A stretch of 39,119 nt of DNA, taken from the NCBI GenBank assembly GCA_963575745.1, contig CAUYUJ010005719.1:20001-59119 (forward strand), read 5' to 3'. The DNA comes from Prorocentrum cordatum. Its lineage: Eukaryota > Sar > Dinophyceae > Prorocentrales > Prorocentraceae. Below are positions 39,092-39,119 of the stretch, piece by piece (the first letter of the stretch is position 1; every line of letters begins with the position of its first letter). A program made the translations under genes and the position numbers. The notes under the pieces are model-generated. The model was not told the DNA's origin, did not search any database, and saw nothing but the letters and a program-made list of their open reading frames with translations.

Positions 39092-39119
39092 ACTGGGCTC
39101 CGGCGGTAAACCGTCAACC
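39092..39119 (+). repeat. HP hairpin head, cut by the window end
   Basis: ACTGGGCTCCGGCGG then TAAACCGTCAACC: the left half of one more head. The window stops at GTCAACC, the loop position where LINE-B, LINE-C and RET-D are inserted in other heads. Confidence 0.75.

Noticed and set aside
359-39119. CRISPR array, because of regularly spaced repeats
   Set aside because: The monomers are contiguous ~170-bp repeats without unique spacers, in a eukaryotic sequence with no cas genes.

Overview
This window comes from a dinoflagellate nuclear genome. The main evidence is at 13235-13255, which on the minus strand matches the conserved dinoflagellate spliced leader at 20 of 21 positions. It sits at the 5' end of a cDNA-derived insertion that has a poly(A) tail at its other end. 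The reverse transcriptases also have the divergent 'WADN' active site, which I recall (unchecked) from dinoflagellate LINE gene models. The species cannot be named from the sequence. Apart from one retroposed host mRNA I see no ordinary gene; nearly everything is mobile or satellite-like DNA.

The matrix is a head-to-tail, heavily nested mosaic of hairpin-headed elements, named here HP-S (about 1.1-1.3 kb, with central ~170-bp tandem monomers), its subfamily HP-S2, HP-T (~390 bp) and HP-U (~400 bp). Each starts with ACTGG plus a GC-rich hairpin (CCGGCGGTRAACC ... GGTNACCGCCGG), followed directly by CTCGTAGAGCT. Each intact element ends with the inverted match AGCTCTACGAG(G/T)T. Some 34 heads occur, all on the plus strand except one inverted element at about 29.69-30.64 kb. 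Three insertions have readable empty sites and show no target duplication (or at most one A). Read on the minus strand, the layout (terminal repeat, internal tandem repeats, internal inverted copy of the terminal repeat, then a terminal hairpin) resembles non-autonomous Helentron-type rolling-circle elements.

Three minus-strand LINEs lie in this matrix. LINE-A (5563-11077) looks intact, has a 12-bp target duplication and lies in a satellite monomer. LINE-B (17986-23764) is nearly full length with one frameshift. LINE-C (16082-16812) is 5'-truncated. A short LINE-A relative (2031-2405) and a degenerate LINE 3' end (15632-15706) are also present. LINE-B, LINE-C and the retroposed mRNA RET-D (about 11524-13255) all entered the same point, the loop of the HP hairpin, in the same orientation. 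Both LINE-A-type insertions entered a CGAGTT site in the ~170-bp monomer.

Two features of the LINE proteins stand out. In LINE-A and LINE-B, ORF1 and ORF2 share a reading frame and are separated by one stop codon (TGA in A, TAG in B) in a conserved Asn-stop-Arg-Cys context, with no ATG before the endonuclease; this suggests readthrough. In all three LINEs the C-terminal RNase H motifs run in circularly permuted order (GDS, then REAN..AD, then DGG, then EAEL). LINE-A also has three tandem relics of the spliced-leader 3' end at its 5' terminus, so its RNA appears to be trans-spliced and re-inserted repeatedly.
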